64,000 nucleotides of DNA from Actinoplanes oblitus (GCF_030252345.1 NZ_CP126980.1:62001-126000); one strand, 5' to 3'; shown: positions 1 through 8,287, numbered from the stretch's first letter. The notes: generated from the letters alone by a model not told the origin. Made by a program: numbers and translations.

Positions 1-1551
1 GCCTGGGAGGACGGCCCCACCTGGGTCGCCCTGGTCAAGCTGCTCATCTCGATGGGCTGGCTGATCACCATCTCGCTGAACCCGACGATGGGCGTGGCCT
101 GGCACCGCTTCCTGGCGTTCTTCAACATCTTCTTCAAGCGCAGCCCGGAGAAGCCGGCCGGTTCCGGCCTCGGCGCGCTGAAGCCGATGATGAGCGAGGG
201 CAAGCCGCTGGACTTCGAGGAGGCCGACCCGGAGAAGGACCTGTTCGGGGTCGCCCAGGTCGAGCAGTTCACCTGGAAGGGCCTGCTCGACTTCTCCACC
301 TGCACCGAGTGCGGTCGCTGCCAGTCGCAGTGCCCGGCGTGGAACACCGCCAAGCCGCTCTCGCCGAAACTGCTCGTGCTGTCGCTGCGGGACCACGCGT
401 ACGCGAAGGCGCCGTACCTGCTGGCCGGTGGCGGCAAGGACCTGACCGGCGAGGAGAAGGCCACCGAGGCGCAGCTCGCGCACCTCGACGTCCTGTCGCT
501 GGCCGAGGGCAACCGCCCGCTGATCGGCGGCGTCGACGAGAACGGCGTGATCGACCCGGACGTGCTCTGGTCCTGCACCACCTGTGGCGCTTGCGTCGAG
601 CAGTGCCCGGTCGACATCGAGCACATCGACCACATCGTCGACATGCGCCGCTACCAGGTGCTCATCGAGTCGTCGTTCCCGTCCGAGGCCGGCGTCATGC
701 TCCGCAACCTGGAGAACAAGGGCAACCCGTGGGGCGCCCCGCAGAACACCCGCGAGGACTGGACCAAGGGTCTGGACTTCGAGGTGCCGCGGGTCGGCGA
801 GGTCGAGGACTTCGACTACCTGTTCTGGGTCGGCTGCGCCGGCGCGTTCGAGGACCGGGCCAAGAAGACCACTCGCGCGGTGGCCACGCTGCTGCACGAG
901 GCGGGCGTCAACTACGCGATCCTGGGCGAGGGCGAGACCTGCACCGGCGACCCGGCGCGGCGGATCGGCAACGAGTTCATCTTCCAGATGCTCGCCCAGC
1001 AGAACGTCGAGACGCTGAACGAGGCGTTCGGCGACCAGAAGGTGAAGCGGATCGTCGCGACCTGCCCGCACTGCTTCAACACGCTGGGCAACGAGTACGA
1101 GCAGCTCGGCCTGAAGGTCGAGGTCGTGCACCACACCCAGCTGCTGGCGCACCTGGTCAAGGAGGGCAAGCTCACCCCGGTCCAGCCGATCGAGGGCGAC
1201 ATCACCTACCACGACCCGTGCTACCTGGGCCGGCACAACCGGGTGTTCGACGCGCCCCGCGAGGTGCTCGGCGAGACCGGCAACCTCATCGAGATGCCGC
1301 GCAACTCCGAGCGGTCCTTCTGCTGCGGCGCCGGCGGCGCCCGGATGTGGATGGAGGAGCGGATCGGCAAGCGGATCAACGTGGAGCGCACCGAGGAGGC
1401 CCTGGCCACCGGTGCGAAGACGATCGCGGTGGGCTGCCCGTTCTGCTACACGATGATCGGCGACGGGGTGACCGGCAAGGGCAAGCAGGAAGAGGTCGAG
1501 GTGGTCGACGTGGCCACCGTGCTGCTGCGCTCGCTCAAGCAGGAAGCCTGA
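1..1551 (+). CDS. (Fe-S)-binding oxidoreductase, HdrB/HdrC-like, 5' truncated
   Basis: The reading frame is open from the first base, so the start lies before the window; 516 codons are present. Two ferredoxin-type cysteine clusters are visible at about 301-336 (CTECGRCQSQCP) and 574-609 (CTTCGACVEQCP), enough for two [4Fe-4S] clusters. Two CCG-type cysteine domains follow, as in heterodisulfide reductase subunit B; the second ends in FCCGAGGARM near 1318. The first residues are hydrophobic and look like the end of a membrane segment. Family members in actinobacteria have an N-terminal membrane region and pass electrons from a donor to a membrane carrier, but the physiological substrate is not known. 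Assignment to the family is firm; the exact reaction is not. A hairpin terminator follows directly. Confidence 0.9.
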   Translation, partial: AWEDGPTWVALVKLLISMGWLITISLNPTMGVAWHRFLAFFNIFFKRSPEKPAGSGLGALKPMMSEGKPLDFEEADPEKDLFGVAQVEQFTWKGLLDFSTCTECGRCQSQCPAWNTAKPLSPKLLVLSLRDHAYAKAPYLLAGGGKDLTGEEKATEAQLAHLDVLSLAEGNRPLIGGVDENGVIDPDVLWSCTTCGACVEQCPVDIEHIDHIVDMRRYQVLIESSFPSEAGVMLRNLENKGNPWGAPQNTREDWTKGLDFEVPRVGEVEDFDYLFWVGCAGAFEDRAKKTTRAVATLLHEAGVNYAILGEGETCTGDPARRIGNEFIFQMLAQQNVETLNEAFGDQKVKRIVATCPHCFNTLGNEYEQLGLKVEVVHHTQLLAHLVKEGKLTPVQPIEGDITYHDPCYLGRHNRVFDAPREVLGETGNLIEMPRNSERSFCCGAGGARMWMEERIGKRINVERTEEALATGAKTIAVGCPFCYTMIGDGVTGKGKQEEVEVVDVATVLLRSLKQEA

Positions 1552-1566
1552 CAACGATTCACGTGA

Positions 1567-1597
1567 AACGGCCGGCCTCGTCTCGGGGCCGGCCGTT
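1567..1597. terminator. Intrinsic-type hairpin between convergent genes
   Basis: An 11-bp inverted repeat (AACGGCCGGCC and GGCCGGCCGTT) lies between the stop of the Fe-S oxidoreductase and the stop of the convergent GPP34 gene. There is no clear T run, as is usual for actinobacterial terminators. It could serve both strands. Confidence 0.75.
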
Positions 1598-1628
1598 CGC
1601 CGTTCCGGGCCGGGGTGCCGAACCCGGC

Positions 1629-2279
1629 CTACGAGCTGATCGCGGCGGCCGTGGTCGCGGCCACCACGCCGGCGGTGATCGCGGCCTGGACGTCCTGGAT
1701 CGCCTTGCGCACCGCGGCGGCCGCCCAGTCGCCCTGGCTGATCTCCTTGAGCCGGGTCCGGACCATCTTCCGGTCGAGGTCGCGGAACAGCTTCTTGTCC
1801 AGCTCGGTCGCGGCCACCAGGGCGCCGAGCGCGGCGGTGCGAGGCGGCACCTGGCCGCCGGCGAGGATCGCCGTGCGGAGCTGCTCCAGGGCGGCCGGCG
1901 CGGTGGCGTACGCCGACGGGTACCGCGTGCGGGGGAAGACGCCGAGCACCGTGCTCCGCTCGACGCGCAGCACCCCGGCGGCGACCAGCCGATCGAGCAC
2001 CCGGCGCTGGGTGCCCTTGGCGAAGCGTTTCACCCAGTCCACCGGCTTGCGCGCCCGCCGGTCGGTGGCGATCCGGTCGAGGGCCTCGTCGAGCAGGGCG
2101 TCACCCGTCGATCCGGCGCCCCGGACCACCACCCGGCCGTCCACCACGTCGACCCGCTCGGCCAGCACCAGCTCCAGGAGCAGCGCGCCGCCCAAGCCGT
2201 GATCGATCCGGGTGCTGTCGATGACCCGCCGGCCGAGCTGGTCATGCGCGAGAACGGTGAACTCCTCGAGAAGGGTCAT
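1629..2279 (-). CDS. GPP34 (GOLPH3/Vps74-like) family protein
   Basis: A 216-residue protein beginning MTLLEEFTVLAHD. The N-terminal LLEE-x-x-LLA pattern, the repeated LLxEL helices and the RRARKPVDWVKR basic stretch are typical of the bacterial GPP34 family, related to eukaryotic GOLPH3, which binds phosphatidylinositol 4-phosphate. Bacterial members are abundant in actinobacteria and their role is unknown; membrane-surface binding is only an inference by homology. The length fits the family. It stands alone, convergent with the oxidoreductase upstream and divergent from the CNNM pair, with an 86-bp gap to the latter. Confidence 0.85.
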   Translation of the reverse strand: MTLLEEFTVLAHDQLGRRVIDSTRIDHGLGGALLLELVLAERVDVVDGRVVVRGAGSTGDALLDEALDRIATDRRARKPVDWVKRFAKGTQRRVLDRLVAAGVLRVERSTVLGVFPRTRYPSAYATAPAALEQLRTAILAGGQVPPRTAALGALVAATELDKKLFRDLDRKMVRTRLKEISQGDWAAAAVRKAIQDVQAAITAGVVAATTAAAISS

Positions 2280-2365
2280 GACCCGACGGTAAAGGTGCTT
2301 GTCACCACCACGGTTGGTATCGGACGGTGGCGGTCCGGCAGAATGAGGGCCGAGGTGAAGCGATC

Positions 2366-3703
2366 ATGGACGGCCTGCTCCTGACCGCGGTGCTCCCGCT
2401 GGTGGCTTTCGCGCTGCTGACGGCGGGCAACGCGTTTTTCGTGGCAGCCGAGTTCGGGTTGGTCACCGTCGACCGGGCGGAGATCGATCAGCGCGCCGCG
2501 GCGGGCGACCGCCGCGCCGGGACGGTCCGCACCGCGCTGCACGGGCTCTCTTTCCAGCTCTCCGGCGCCCAGCTCGGCATCACACTGACCGCACTGCTCA
2601 CCGGCTACCTGGCCGAGCCGGCCCTGTCCCGGCTGATCACCCCGGTGGTCGAGCCGCTGGCCGGGTCGGCCACCGAGACCATCACGCATGTGCTCGCGCT
2701 GGTCGTCGCGACCCTGCTGTCGATGCTCTTCGGCGAGCTGGTGCCGAAAAACGCGGCGCTCGCCCGGCCGATGGGCCTGGCACTGGCCACCGCCGCCCCG
2801 CTGCGCGGTTTCTCCCGGCTGTTCCGGCCGATGATCACCGCGTTGAACGGGACGGCCAACTGGCTGGTCCGCCGGATCGGCATCGAGCCGCAGGAGGAGC
2901 TGGCCAGCGCCCGCTCGCCGGAAGAGCTAGGGCTGCTCGCGGCGATCAGCGCCCGGGCCGGCGCGCTGCCCACCGACACCGCGACGCTGATGCGCCGGAC
3001 CATCCGGTTCGGCGAGAAGCGCGCGGCGAAGGCGATGACCCCGCGGGTCGACGTCGTCGGGCTGAAGACCACGGCGAGCGTCGCCGACCTGATCACGGTG
3101 GCCCGGCAGACCGGGCACACCCGGTTCCCGGTGTACGAGAACACGCTCGACGTGGTGACCGGCGTGGCCGGGGTCAACGACGCCCTCGGGGTGCCGCCCG
3201 AACGGCGGGCCGCGACCAAGGTGTCGGCGCTGGCCCGGGAGCCGGTGTACGTACCGGAAAGCCTCGGTCTCGACAAGGTGCTGGCCGCGCTGCGGGCGGC
3301 GGACGCCGACCTGGCCATCGTGGTCGACGAGTACGGCGGCACCGACGGCGTGGTGACCGTCGAGGACCTGATCGAGGAGCTGGTCGGCGAGATCGCCGAC
3401 GAGTACGACACCGAGCTCGACGAGGCCGGAGCCGCCGAGCTGACCGCGCCCGGCGGCGAGAAGACGTTCCTGGTCGACGGCCTCCTGCGGGAGGACGAGG
3501 TACTGGAGCAGACCGGTTTCGCCCTGCCCGAGGGGCCGTACGAGACGCTGGCGGGCTTCCTGCTCGCCCGGCTCGGGCACATCCCGGTGGTCGGCGAGTC
3601 CCTCGAGGAGCAGGGGTGGGAGTTCACCGTGATGGAGGTGGACCGGCACCGGATCGAGCAGGTCCGGGTGGTCGCCCCGCCGGAGGAGCCGGCCGATGAC
3701 TAA
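2366..3703 (+). CDS. CNNM/CorC-type membrane protein with CBS pair
   Basis: A 445-residue protein in the usual order: an N-terminal DUF21/CNNM membrane domain (hydrophobic segments near residues 5-30, 60-85, 100-120), two CBS domains (about residues 205-340, including RFPVYE and the conserved VVDEYGGTDGVVTVEDL) and a C-terminal CorC_HlyC domain (about 355-435). Homologues take part in magnesium or cobalt homeostasis, although they are often annotated as hemolysins. I chose the ATG at 2366 over an in-frame GTG at 2327 because GAGGTGAAG lies at good spacing before it and the membrane segment starts right after. The stop overlaps the next gene by 8 bases, so the two are surely co-translated. Confidence 0.9.
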   Translation: MDGLLLTAVLPLVAFALLTAGNAFFVAAEFGLVTVDRAEIDQRAAAGDRRAGTVRTALHGLSFQLSGAQLGITLTALLTGYLAEPALSRLITPVVEPLAGSATETITHVLALVVATLLSMLFGELVPKNAALARPMGLALATAAPLRGFSRLFRPMITALNGTANWLVRRIGIEPQEELASARSPEELGLLAAISARAGALPTDTATLMRRTIRFGEKRAAKAMTPRVDVVGLKTTASVADLITVARQTGHTRFPVYENTLDVVTGVAGVNDALGVPPERRAATKVSALAREPVYVPESLGLDKVLAALRAADADLAIVVDEYGGTDGVVTVEDLIEELVGEIADEYDTELDEAGAAELTAPGGEKTFLVDGLLREDEVLEQTGFALPEGPYETLAGFLLARLGHIPVVGESLEEQGWEFTVMEVDRHRIEQVRVVAPPEEPADD

Positions 3704-4733
3704 CCTGATCATCACGGCCGTGCTGCTGCTCGGCAACGGGGTCTTCGTGGGCGGCGAGTTCGCGCTGATCGCCTCCCGGCGGACCGCGCTGGAGCCGCTG
3801 GCCGCCACGTCCAAGGCGGCCCGCTGGGCGCTGTCCGCGATGAACCAGATCCCGCTGATGATCGCCGGGGCACAGCTCGGCATCACCATCTGCTCGCTGG
3901 CACTCGGCGCGATCGCCGAGCCGGCCCTGGCCCACCTGCTGGAGAAACCGTTCCACGCGGCCGGTCTGCCGGAGCGGGCCGTGCACCCGGTCGCGTTCGT
4001 GCTGGCCCTGGTGGTCGTGGTCTTCCTGCACACGGTGGTCGGCGAGATGGTGCCGAAGAACATCACGCTCGCCGGTCCGGAGCGGTCCGCGCTGATCCTC
4101 GGCCCGTTCATGCTGGCCTTCTGCACCGCCACCAAGCCGCTGCTGGTGGCGATGCGCTGGGCGTCCCGGACGGTGCTGAAACTCTGGAAGATCGAGGCGA
4201 CCGACGCGGTGAAGACCGTCTTCACCGCCGAGGAACTGGCCGGCATGGTCACTCAGGCGCGCAGCGAGGGCCTGCTCGGCTCCGAGCAGTACGCCCGGAT
4301 CCACGCCGCGCTCGGGCTGAACAGCCGGACCGCGGCCGACACGCTGCTGCCGTGGTCCCGGGTGACCACGGTGGCCGCCGACGTGTCCCCGGCGACGCTG
4401 GAGGCGGTGGCCACCCGCAGCGGCCGGTCCCGTTTCCCGGTGGTGCAGCGGGACACCCGGCGGGTGCTGGGGTTCGTGCACGTCAAGGACGTCCTCGGCT
4501 ACTCCGGCCCGCAGCGGCGGCTGCCCGTCCCGGCCGAGGTGATCCGGCCGCTCGCTGTGGTGTCGCCGGAGCGCAGCCTGGCCGACCTGCTGCTCACCAT
4601 GCGGCGGGATCGGCTGCACATCGTGCTGGTCAGCGACGGGCGGCGGCCGCTCGGGGTGATCACGCTGGACGACGTGCTGCACGCGGTGATCGGCGAGCCA
4701 GCCGGGGCGGGGAACCCCGCGGGGCGGCGCTGA
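3696..4733 (+). CDS. CNNM/CorC-type membrane protein lacking the C-terminal domain
   Basis: A 345-residue paralogue of the preceding gene, overlapping it by 8 bases in another frame. It has the DUF21 membrane domain (the GGEFALIASRR and ITICSLALGAIAEPALA regions are conserved) and a CBS pair (about residues 215-335, with RFPVVQRD and GVITLDDVLHAVIGE), but ends there and so lacks the CorC_HlyC domain of its partner. Such long-plus-short CNNM pairs are common in actinobacteria, and the two may form a hetero-oligomer. Transport of magnesium or another divalent cation is the likely but untested role. Confidence 0.88.
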   Translation: MTNLIITAVLLLGNGVFVGGEFALIASRRTALEPLAATSKAARWALSAMNQIPLMIAGAQLGITICSLALGAIAEPALAHLLEKPFHAAGLPERAVHPVAFVLALVVVVFLHTVVGEMVPKNITLAGPERSALILGPFMLAFCTATKPLLVAMRWASRTVLKLWKIEATDAVKTVFTAEELAGMVTQARSEGLLGSEQYARIHAALGLNSRTAADTLLPWSRVTTVAADVSPATLEAVATRSGRSRFPVVQRDTRRVLGFVHVKDVLGYSGPQRRLPVPAEVIRPLAVVSPERSLADLLLTMRRDRLHIVLVSDGRRPLGVITLDDVLHAVIGEPAGAGNPAGRR

Positions 4734-4864
4734 TCCGGCGCTGATCCCGAGAGGTGACGGCTTGGTCTTTCGGGTTCGGCGGTTCGGGCGAACGCGTACG
4801 GGTGGTCTGTGCCGTGTCCGGAGTTTCGACGCGAGGACCAAGCGACAATGCGGACAATAGCCCC

Positions 4865-5722
4865 ATGCTTCCCTCCCGGCGGCGTGCCTTCCCGATCGGT
4901 GCCCTGTCCGCAACCCTCGTTCTCGTCGGCGCCTTCCTCCTGACTCCCCGGCCCGCCGGCACCGCCGCGCGCGCCCAGCCCGCCTATCGCCTGCTGCCCC
5001 CGCCCGCGGCCGGCGTGCTCACCAACACCACGCCCTTTCCGGCACCGGTCTCGCTGGGCCGGGTCCGGGTGGCCAGCACCCCCGTATCGCTGCGCTACGA
5101 CTTCGATCGGGGGGTCGGCGAGCCGATCGCGGACACCGGCGGGCAGCACGAACTGCGGCCGCTCGGGCAGAACGGCGGGACGCTGCGCCTCGTACCGGAA
5201 GGGGTCGGCCTGGCGGTCGCCTACCCGGACCGATGCACCCTGCCCCGGGAGCGGGATTGCCCCCGGGCGATCCTCGAAGGCCAGCGCGACGACAGCCTCA
5301 ACCCGGGCCGCCGCCCGCTGCGCTACGGCGCGTCCGTCCTGATGACCCACGCCGACCTCGCCGACGGCGCGAACGTGGTGCAGAAGGGCTACTCGGTCGG
5401 CGGGGTCAGCCAGTTCAAACTGCAGGTCGACCACCGGCAGGGGCACCCGAGCTGCGTGATGGCCGGCGAGCGGGCGAGCATCTACCGAGCCGAACCGCAG
5501 GTCGACGTCGCCGACGGGCGCTGGCACGACCTGGAGTGCAACCGCACCGAGAACCGGCTGACCATGCTGGTGGACGGCGTGCCCTACGCCTCGGTGCCGG
5601 TGCCGCCGGCGCTCTCCATCGCGAACGCGGAACCGCTCCGGGTCGGCGGCAAGGGTCCCGGCCGCGGCAACGACCAGTTCGCCGGCGAGATCGACAATGT
5701 CTTCCTGGACATCGGCGCATAG
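4865..5722 (+). CDS. Secreted LamG (concanavalin-like) domain protein
   Basis: A 285-residue protein starting MLPSRRRAFPIGALS, with a typical signal peptide or anchor: a basic start, a hydrophobic stretch at about residues 12-28, then a Pro/Ala linker. The rest resembles a laminin-G-like jelly roll: the YDFDRG opening, VVQKGYSVGG, FKLQVD, WHDLECNRTENRLTMLVDGV and a C-terminal GEIDNVFLDIGA strand. Four cysteines could pair outside the cell. Probably a carbohydrate- or protein-binding exported protein; no catalytic residues are evident. A longer frame reaches back to 4754 but has no signal sequence at its N-terminus, so I prefer the ATG at 4865 even though no clear Shine-Dalgarno precedes it. 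Confidence 0.75.
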   Translation: MLPSRRRAFPIGALSATLVLVGAFLLTPRPAGTAARAQPAYRLLPPPAAGVLTNTTPFPAPVSLGRVRVASTPVSLRYDFDRGVGEPIADTGGQHELRPLGQNGGTLRLVPEGVGLAVAYPDRCTLPRERDCPRAILEGQRDDSLNPGRRPLRYGASVLMTHADLADGANVVQKGYSVGGVSQFKLQVDHRQGHPSCVMAGERASIYRAEPQVDVADGRWHDLECNRTENRLTMLVDGVPYASVPVPPALSIANAEPLRVGGKGPGRGNDQFAGEIDNVFLDIGA

Positions 5723-5734
5723 GTAGCCGGGCTA

Positions 5735-5759
5735 CTTATGTAGCTGGTTTACGTATAGG
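5735..5759 (+). promoter_or_regulatory. Possible promoter/operator of the PadR gene
   Basis: This AT-rich stretch directly before the padR-like gene contains ATGT, 8 bases, then TACGTATA, an imperfect dyad close to the ATGT-N8-ACAT site of PadR regulators. The CGTATA part would make a -10 box about 11 bases before the ATG, so repression by its own product is plausible. Confidence 0.4.
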
Positions 5760-5767
5760 GTGCCGGC

Positions 5768-6091
5768 ATGACCAACCCGATGCGGGAGCCGACCTACTTC
5801 ATCCTGGCCGCACTGCAGGACCAGCCCCGGCACGGCTACGCGATCATCAAGCGGGCCGCCGAGCTGTCGCACGGGCGGGTCAAGCCGGCCACCGGCACCC
5901 TGTACACCGCCCTCGACCGGCTCACCGGCGAGGGCTACGTGCGGGTGGTCCGGGAGGAGACGGTCAACGGCCGGGTCCGGCGTTACTACGCGCTCACCCC
6001 GGACGGCCTGGCCGCCCTGCGGTTCGAGGCGGCCCGCCTGGCCGAGGCGGCCAGCGTGGTCATCTCGCACGTCGCTGTGGGACTGGTGTGA
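5768..6091 (+). CDS. PadR family transcriptional regulator
   Basis: A 107-residue protein that is almost entirely a PadR winged-helix domain: REPTYFILAALQDQPRHGYAIIKR (helices 1-3), GTLYTALDRLTGEGYV (recognition helix) and RRYYALTPDGLAAL (the wing and C-terminal helix). This is the short subfamily without a long C-terminal dimerisation domain. The stop TGA overlaps the GTG start of the next gene, so the two are translationally coupled. In actinobacteria such pairs usually mean that PadR controls the membrane gene beside it, often a stress or drug-response protein. The effector is unknown. Confidence 0.92.
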   Translation: MTNPMREPTYFILAALQDQPRHGYAIIKRAAELSHGRVKPATGTLYTALDRLTGEGYVRVVREETVNGRVRRYYALTPDGLAALRFEAARLAEAASVVISHVAVGLV

Positions 6092-6942
6092 GCGGCCCGC
6101 CGGCGATGACCTACGACCGGCTGCTGCGGCTCTACCCGGCCGACTTCCGGCGCGAGCGTGGCGCGGAGATGCTGGGCACCCTGCTGGAGATGGCCGAGGA
6201 GGACGGGCGTACCCGGCCGGCCCCGCGCGAGACGGTCGCGCTGGTGGTCACCGCGTTGCGGATGCGGGCCCGCCGGGAGACCTACGCGACGCCGCGGCAG
6301 AGCTGGCTGACCGCGATCCGGATCGGCGCGCTGATGCTTGTCGTCCAGGGGCTCGCGGTACCGCTGGCGTCGCTGCTCGACGACGCGCTGCACCGCGTTC
6401 CGGCCTTCTGGGAACTGCACGGGCCGCCGGTGAACACCCTGGTGCCGTTGGCCCTCGGCGGGATCGCGCTGGTGCTGGCGGCTGTCCGCCGGCATCTGCT
6501 CGCGGCCGTCGTGCTGCTGCCCGCCGGCTTCGCCGGCTTCTGGTCCTTCTTCGCGGCATCCGCGCTGCTCGCGGCCCTGGTGCGGCGACGGCCGCAGCCG
6601 GCTTCCGGACTGCTTCGGTACGCACCCCTGCTCCCGTTGCTGGTCGCGTTCCTCGACGAGGGGCTGGGCCAGCTGTTCCCGCAGATCTCCGGCATCATCG
6701 GGTTCGGGCTGTTGATGGCCCTGCCCGTCGCCGGTCTGCTGTGGCTGGCCGTCGACGAGCGGGTGGCGATGGCGTTGGGGCTGCTCTATGCGGCCAGCCT
6801 GCTCATCGGGTTGGGGCAGGTGCTGATCGGCGGGGTGTACAGCTGGGCGTGGGCGGTTCTGGACCTGGGGATTGTCGCGTTGCCGCCGGCTCTGTTGCTC
6901 GGCCTGGCGACGGAGACCGCTCGTCGGCAGGCCAGGCTTTGA
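6088..6942 (+). CDS. Multi-pass membrane protein coupled to PadR
   Basis: A 284-residue protein. The GTG start at 6088 forms a GTGA overlap with the padR stop; the ATG at 6106 is the alternative. The N-terminal 65 residues (MTYDRLLRLYPADFRRERGAEM) match the cytoplasmic motif found in many PadR-partner and permease-associated membrane proteins. About six or seven hydrophobic helices follow from residue 75 onward. No enzymatic motif is visible. The likely role is a membrane component of a response controlled by the PadR protein; function unassigned. Confidence 0.82.
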   Translation: MSGPPAMTYDRLLRLYPADFRRERGAEMLGTLLEMAEEDGRTRPAPRETVALVVTALRMRARRETYATPRQSWLTAIRIGALMLVVQGLAVPLASLLDDALHRVPAFWELHGPPVNTLVPLALGGIALVLAAVRRHLLAAVVLLPAGFAGFWSFFAASALLAALVRRRPQPASGLLRYAPLLPLLVAFLDEGLGQLFPQISGIIGFGLLMALPVAGLLWLAVDERVAMALGLLYAASLLIGLGQVLIGGVYSWAWAVLDLGIVALPPALLLGLATETARRQARL

Positions 6943-6987
6943 CCTGGCGCTTGCCGGTCGCCTGGTAGGCCGGTCCGCCGGCTCCGC

Positions 6988-7285
6988 ATGGTCACCTCGC
7001 GGCGGCGAGCCGGCTGGCTCGCCCTGTCGATCTCCGCCGGCCTCGTGGCCGCGGCGGCGAGCCGGCTGGCTCGCCCTGTCGATCTCCGCCGACCTCGTGG
7101 CCGCGGCGGCGATCATCGTGCTCGCCGTCGCGAGCGGCTCGAGCCTCATCCCGGCCGTCGCGGCAGGGCTGTCCGCCGGCAGCTGTTGGAGCATCATCGG
7201 ACCGGCCGCCGACGCGAGCCGAGGGCCATCGCTGTCACACCATGGCCCAGAACGACGGAAGCCCTGGCCGGACCATCGGTCCTGA
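6988..7285 (+). pseudogene. Small two-helix membrane protein broken by a 52-bp duplication
   Basis: From the ATG at 6988 the frame reads MVTSRRRAGWLALSISAGLVAAAA and then turns into Arg/Pro-rich sequence. A 52-bp tandem duplication (7001-7104, one mismatch) is the cause: 52 is not a multiple of three. Removing one copy restores an 81-codon frame ending at the TGA at 7283-7285, with hydrophobic stretches LALSISADLVAAAAIIVLAV and LIPAVAAGLSAGSCWSIIG. This looks like a recently broken small membrane protein, although the last 20 codons run into the tRNA terminator and there is no strong ribosome site. It may never have been a gene. Confidence 0.4.
7001..7104. repeat. Tandem duplication, 2 x 52 bp
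   Basis: Copy 1 is 7001-7052 and copy 2 is 7053-7104; they differ at a single base (GCCGGCCTC against GCCGACCTC). Near-identity suggests a recent event. Confidence 0.9.
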
Positions 7286-7293
7286 CCAGGGCT
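7260..7293 (-). terminator. Terminator hairpin of tRNA-Gly
   Basis: The 8-bp stem AGCCCTGG / CCAGGGCT, with a second inner pairing (GGACC / GGTCC), lies 8 bases beyond the 3' end of the tRNA in its direction of transcription. Confidence 0.7.
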
Positions 7294-7301
7294 CCCACAC
7301 G

Positions 7302-7375
7302 TGGAGCGGGTGACGGGAATCGAACCCGCGCTGTCAGCTTGGGAAGCTGATGTTCTGCCATTGAACTACACCCGC
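7302..7375 (-). tRNA. tRNA-Gly (anticodon CCC)
   Basis: Read on the minus strand, it begins GCGGGTGTAGTTCAATGG and ends with the acceptor complement CACCCGC, a T discriminator and an encoded CCA. The cloverleaf is complete: acceptor 7 bp, the D arm with GTTCAATGGCAGAAC, the anticodon stem TCAGC/GCTGA around the loop TTCCCAA, and a T arm with GGGTTCGATTCCC. The central three bases of the loop give anticodon CCC, which decodes GGG. The length of 74 nt including CCA is normal for tRNA-Gly. I see no integrase or duplicated 3' end nearby, so the gene is not an occupied attachment site here. Confidence 0.97.
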
Positions 7376-7532
7376 AAGCGGCATCACTGTACCCGATTAT
7401 CCGGCTCTGTGGCGGAACCACCCCGCGATGTTGGTCCACCGGGGTGTCCGGTGGCTGGTGGAGGCGTGGGCCGTCCCGCGATGACCTGGGGCGGCGGCAG
7501 CTCGATCCGTGATCGGCCGCCGCCCCATGTCA

Positions 7533-7635
7533 TGCCGTGCGGTGCCGCGCCGTGCCCGCGCCGCGCCGTGCCCGCGCCGCGCCCGCGCCGTGCGGTGCCG
7601 TGCCCGCGCCGTGCCATGCCGCGCGGTGCCGTGGA
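7533..7635. repeat. GC-only low-complexity tract (GCCGTGCCCGCGCC-like)
   Basis: Imperfect tandem copies of a motif of about 10-14 bp built from GCCGTGCC and CGCGCC fill the spacer between tRNA-Gly and the PPOX-fold gene. Several frames are open through it on both strands simply because it lacks A and T. I see no gene in 7376-7752. Confidence 0.7.
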
Positions 7636-7752
7636 CACATTGCTCCGCGGCCATGCCGGCCTCAACCGCCCAACCGGGTACGGCGATCGTTGCGCGCCAT
7701 CGGTCCGACGGGCTACCGAAGCACGTGGATGGCTTCCCTGAGCGACCAGCGA

Positions 7753-8259
7753 TCAACCGGCCATAGCAAGTTTCCGGGTTAACTTCCGAGGAGCCCGCCA
7801 GCTCTGCGCGATCGGAATCGGAAGCGGCGCCGCAGCCAGCGGAACCGCCCCCGACGGCCCGTGGCGCCGCAGCGTCGCCGACTCGACGCTGAGCTCGAAG
7901 AGTCGCCAGTCGACGTCGGGCGAGGCACGCAGGGCCCCGGCGATCGCTGACACCGTGCGCGGGTCACGGACCGGCAGCGCCTGGCCGCTCAGATAGGCCT
8001 CGTCGTCGCTCTCCTCAGGAGGGTAGGAGTGCAGCGCATAGCGCGGATCGCGCTCCAGGTCGCGCCGTTTCGGCGAGTTGACCAGGAAGCAATACAGCCC
8101 GGCGCCGGCGAAGACCGGGGAGATCGGGTGCACCCGCGGACCGCCGTCCGGGCGGACGGTGGCGAGGTAACCCATGCCGGGACCGTACTGCTGCAGGAGC
8201 GCACGGATGCCGGCGGCGAGCGACGGCTCGGCAGCGGCGAATTCGGACCAGGAAGCCAT
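7753..8259 (-). CDS. Pyridoxamine 5'-phosphate oxidase-fold (FMN-binding) protein
   Basis: A 168-residue protein with the split-barrel flavin fold: GMGYLATVRPDGGPRVHPISPVF (strands 1-2 with the FMN-phosphate region), GLYCFLVNSPKRRDLERDPRYALHSY (the classic continuation) and a C-terminal part less conserved. Members of this group bind FMN, F420 or heme; the precise cofactor and substrate cannot be read from the sequence. It is transcribed away from dcd across a 104-bp gap that holds a LexA-like box only 13 bases from its start, so damage-linked expression is possible. The ATG at 8259 is the only good start. Confidence 0.85.
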   Translation of the reverse strand: MASWSEFAAAEPSLAAGIRALLQQYGPGMGYLATVRPDGGPRVHPISPVFAGAGLYCFLVNSPKRRDLERDPRYALHSYPPEESDDEAYLSGQALPVRDPRTVSAIAGALRASPDVDWRLFELSVESATLRRHGPSGAVPLAAAPLPIPIAQSWRAPRKLTRKLAMAG

Positions 8260-8271
8260 GCGGCCATTCTA

Positions 8272-8287
8272 TCGAACATACGTTCTA
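8272..8287. promoter_or_regulatory. Putative LexA (SOS) box between the PPOX-fold gene and dcd
   Basis: The sequence TCGAACATACGTTCTA fits the actinobacterial SOS box pattern TCGAAC-N4-GTTCGA with one mismatch; the core GAAC-ATAC-GTTC is intact. It sits just upstream of a TAGAAT hexamer that could be the -10 of the minus-strand gene, and 76 bases before the dcd start. Confidence 0.5.

Noticed and set aside
7302..7375. tRNA-Gly as an occupied phage or ICE attachment site
   Set aside because: No integrase, no duplicated tRNA 3' end and no change of gene content on either side.
7384..7780. Several open frames on both strands between tRNA-Gly and the PPOX-fold gene
   Set aside because: They are Arg/Ala/Pro strings from a GC-only low-complexity tract.
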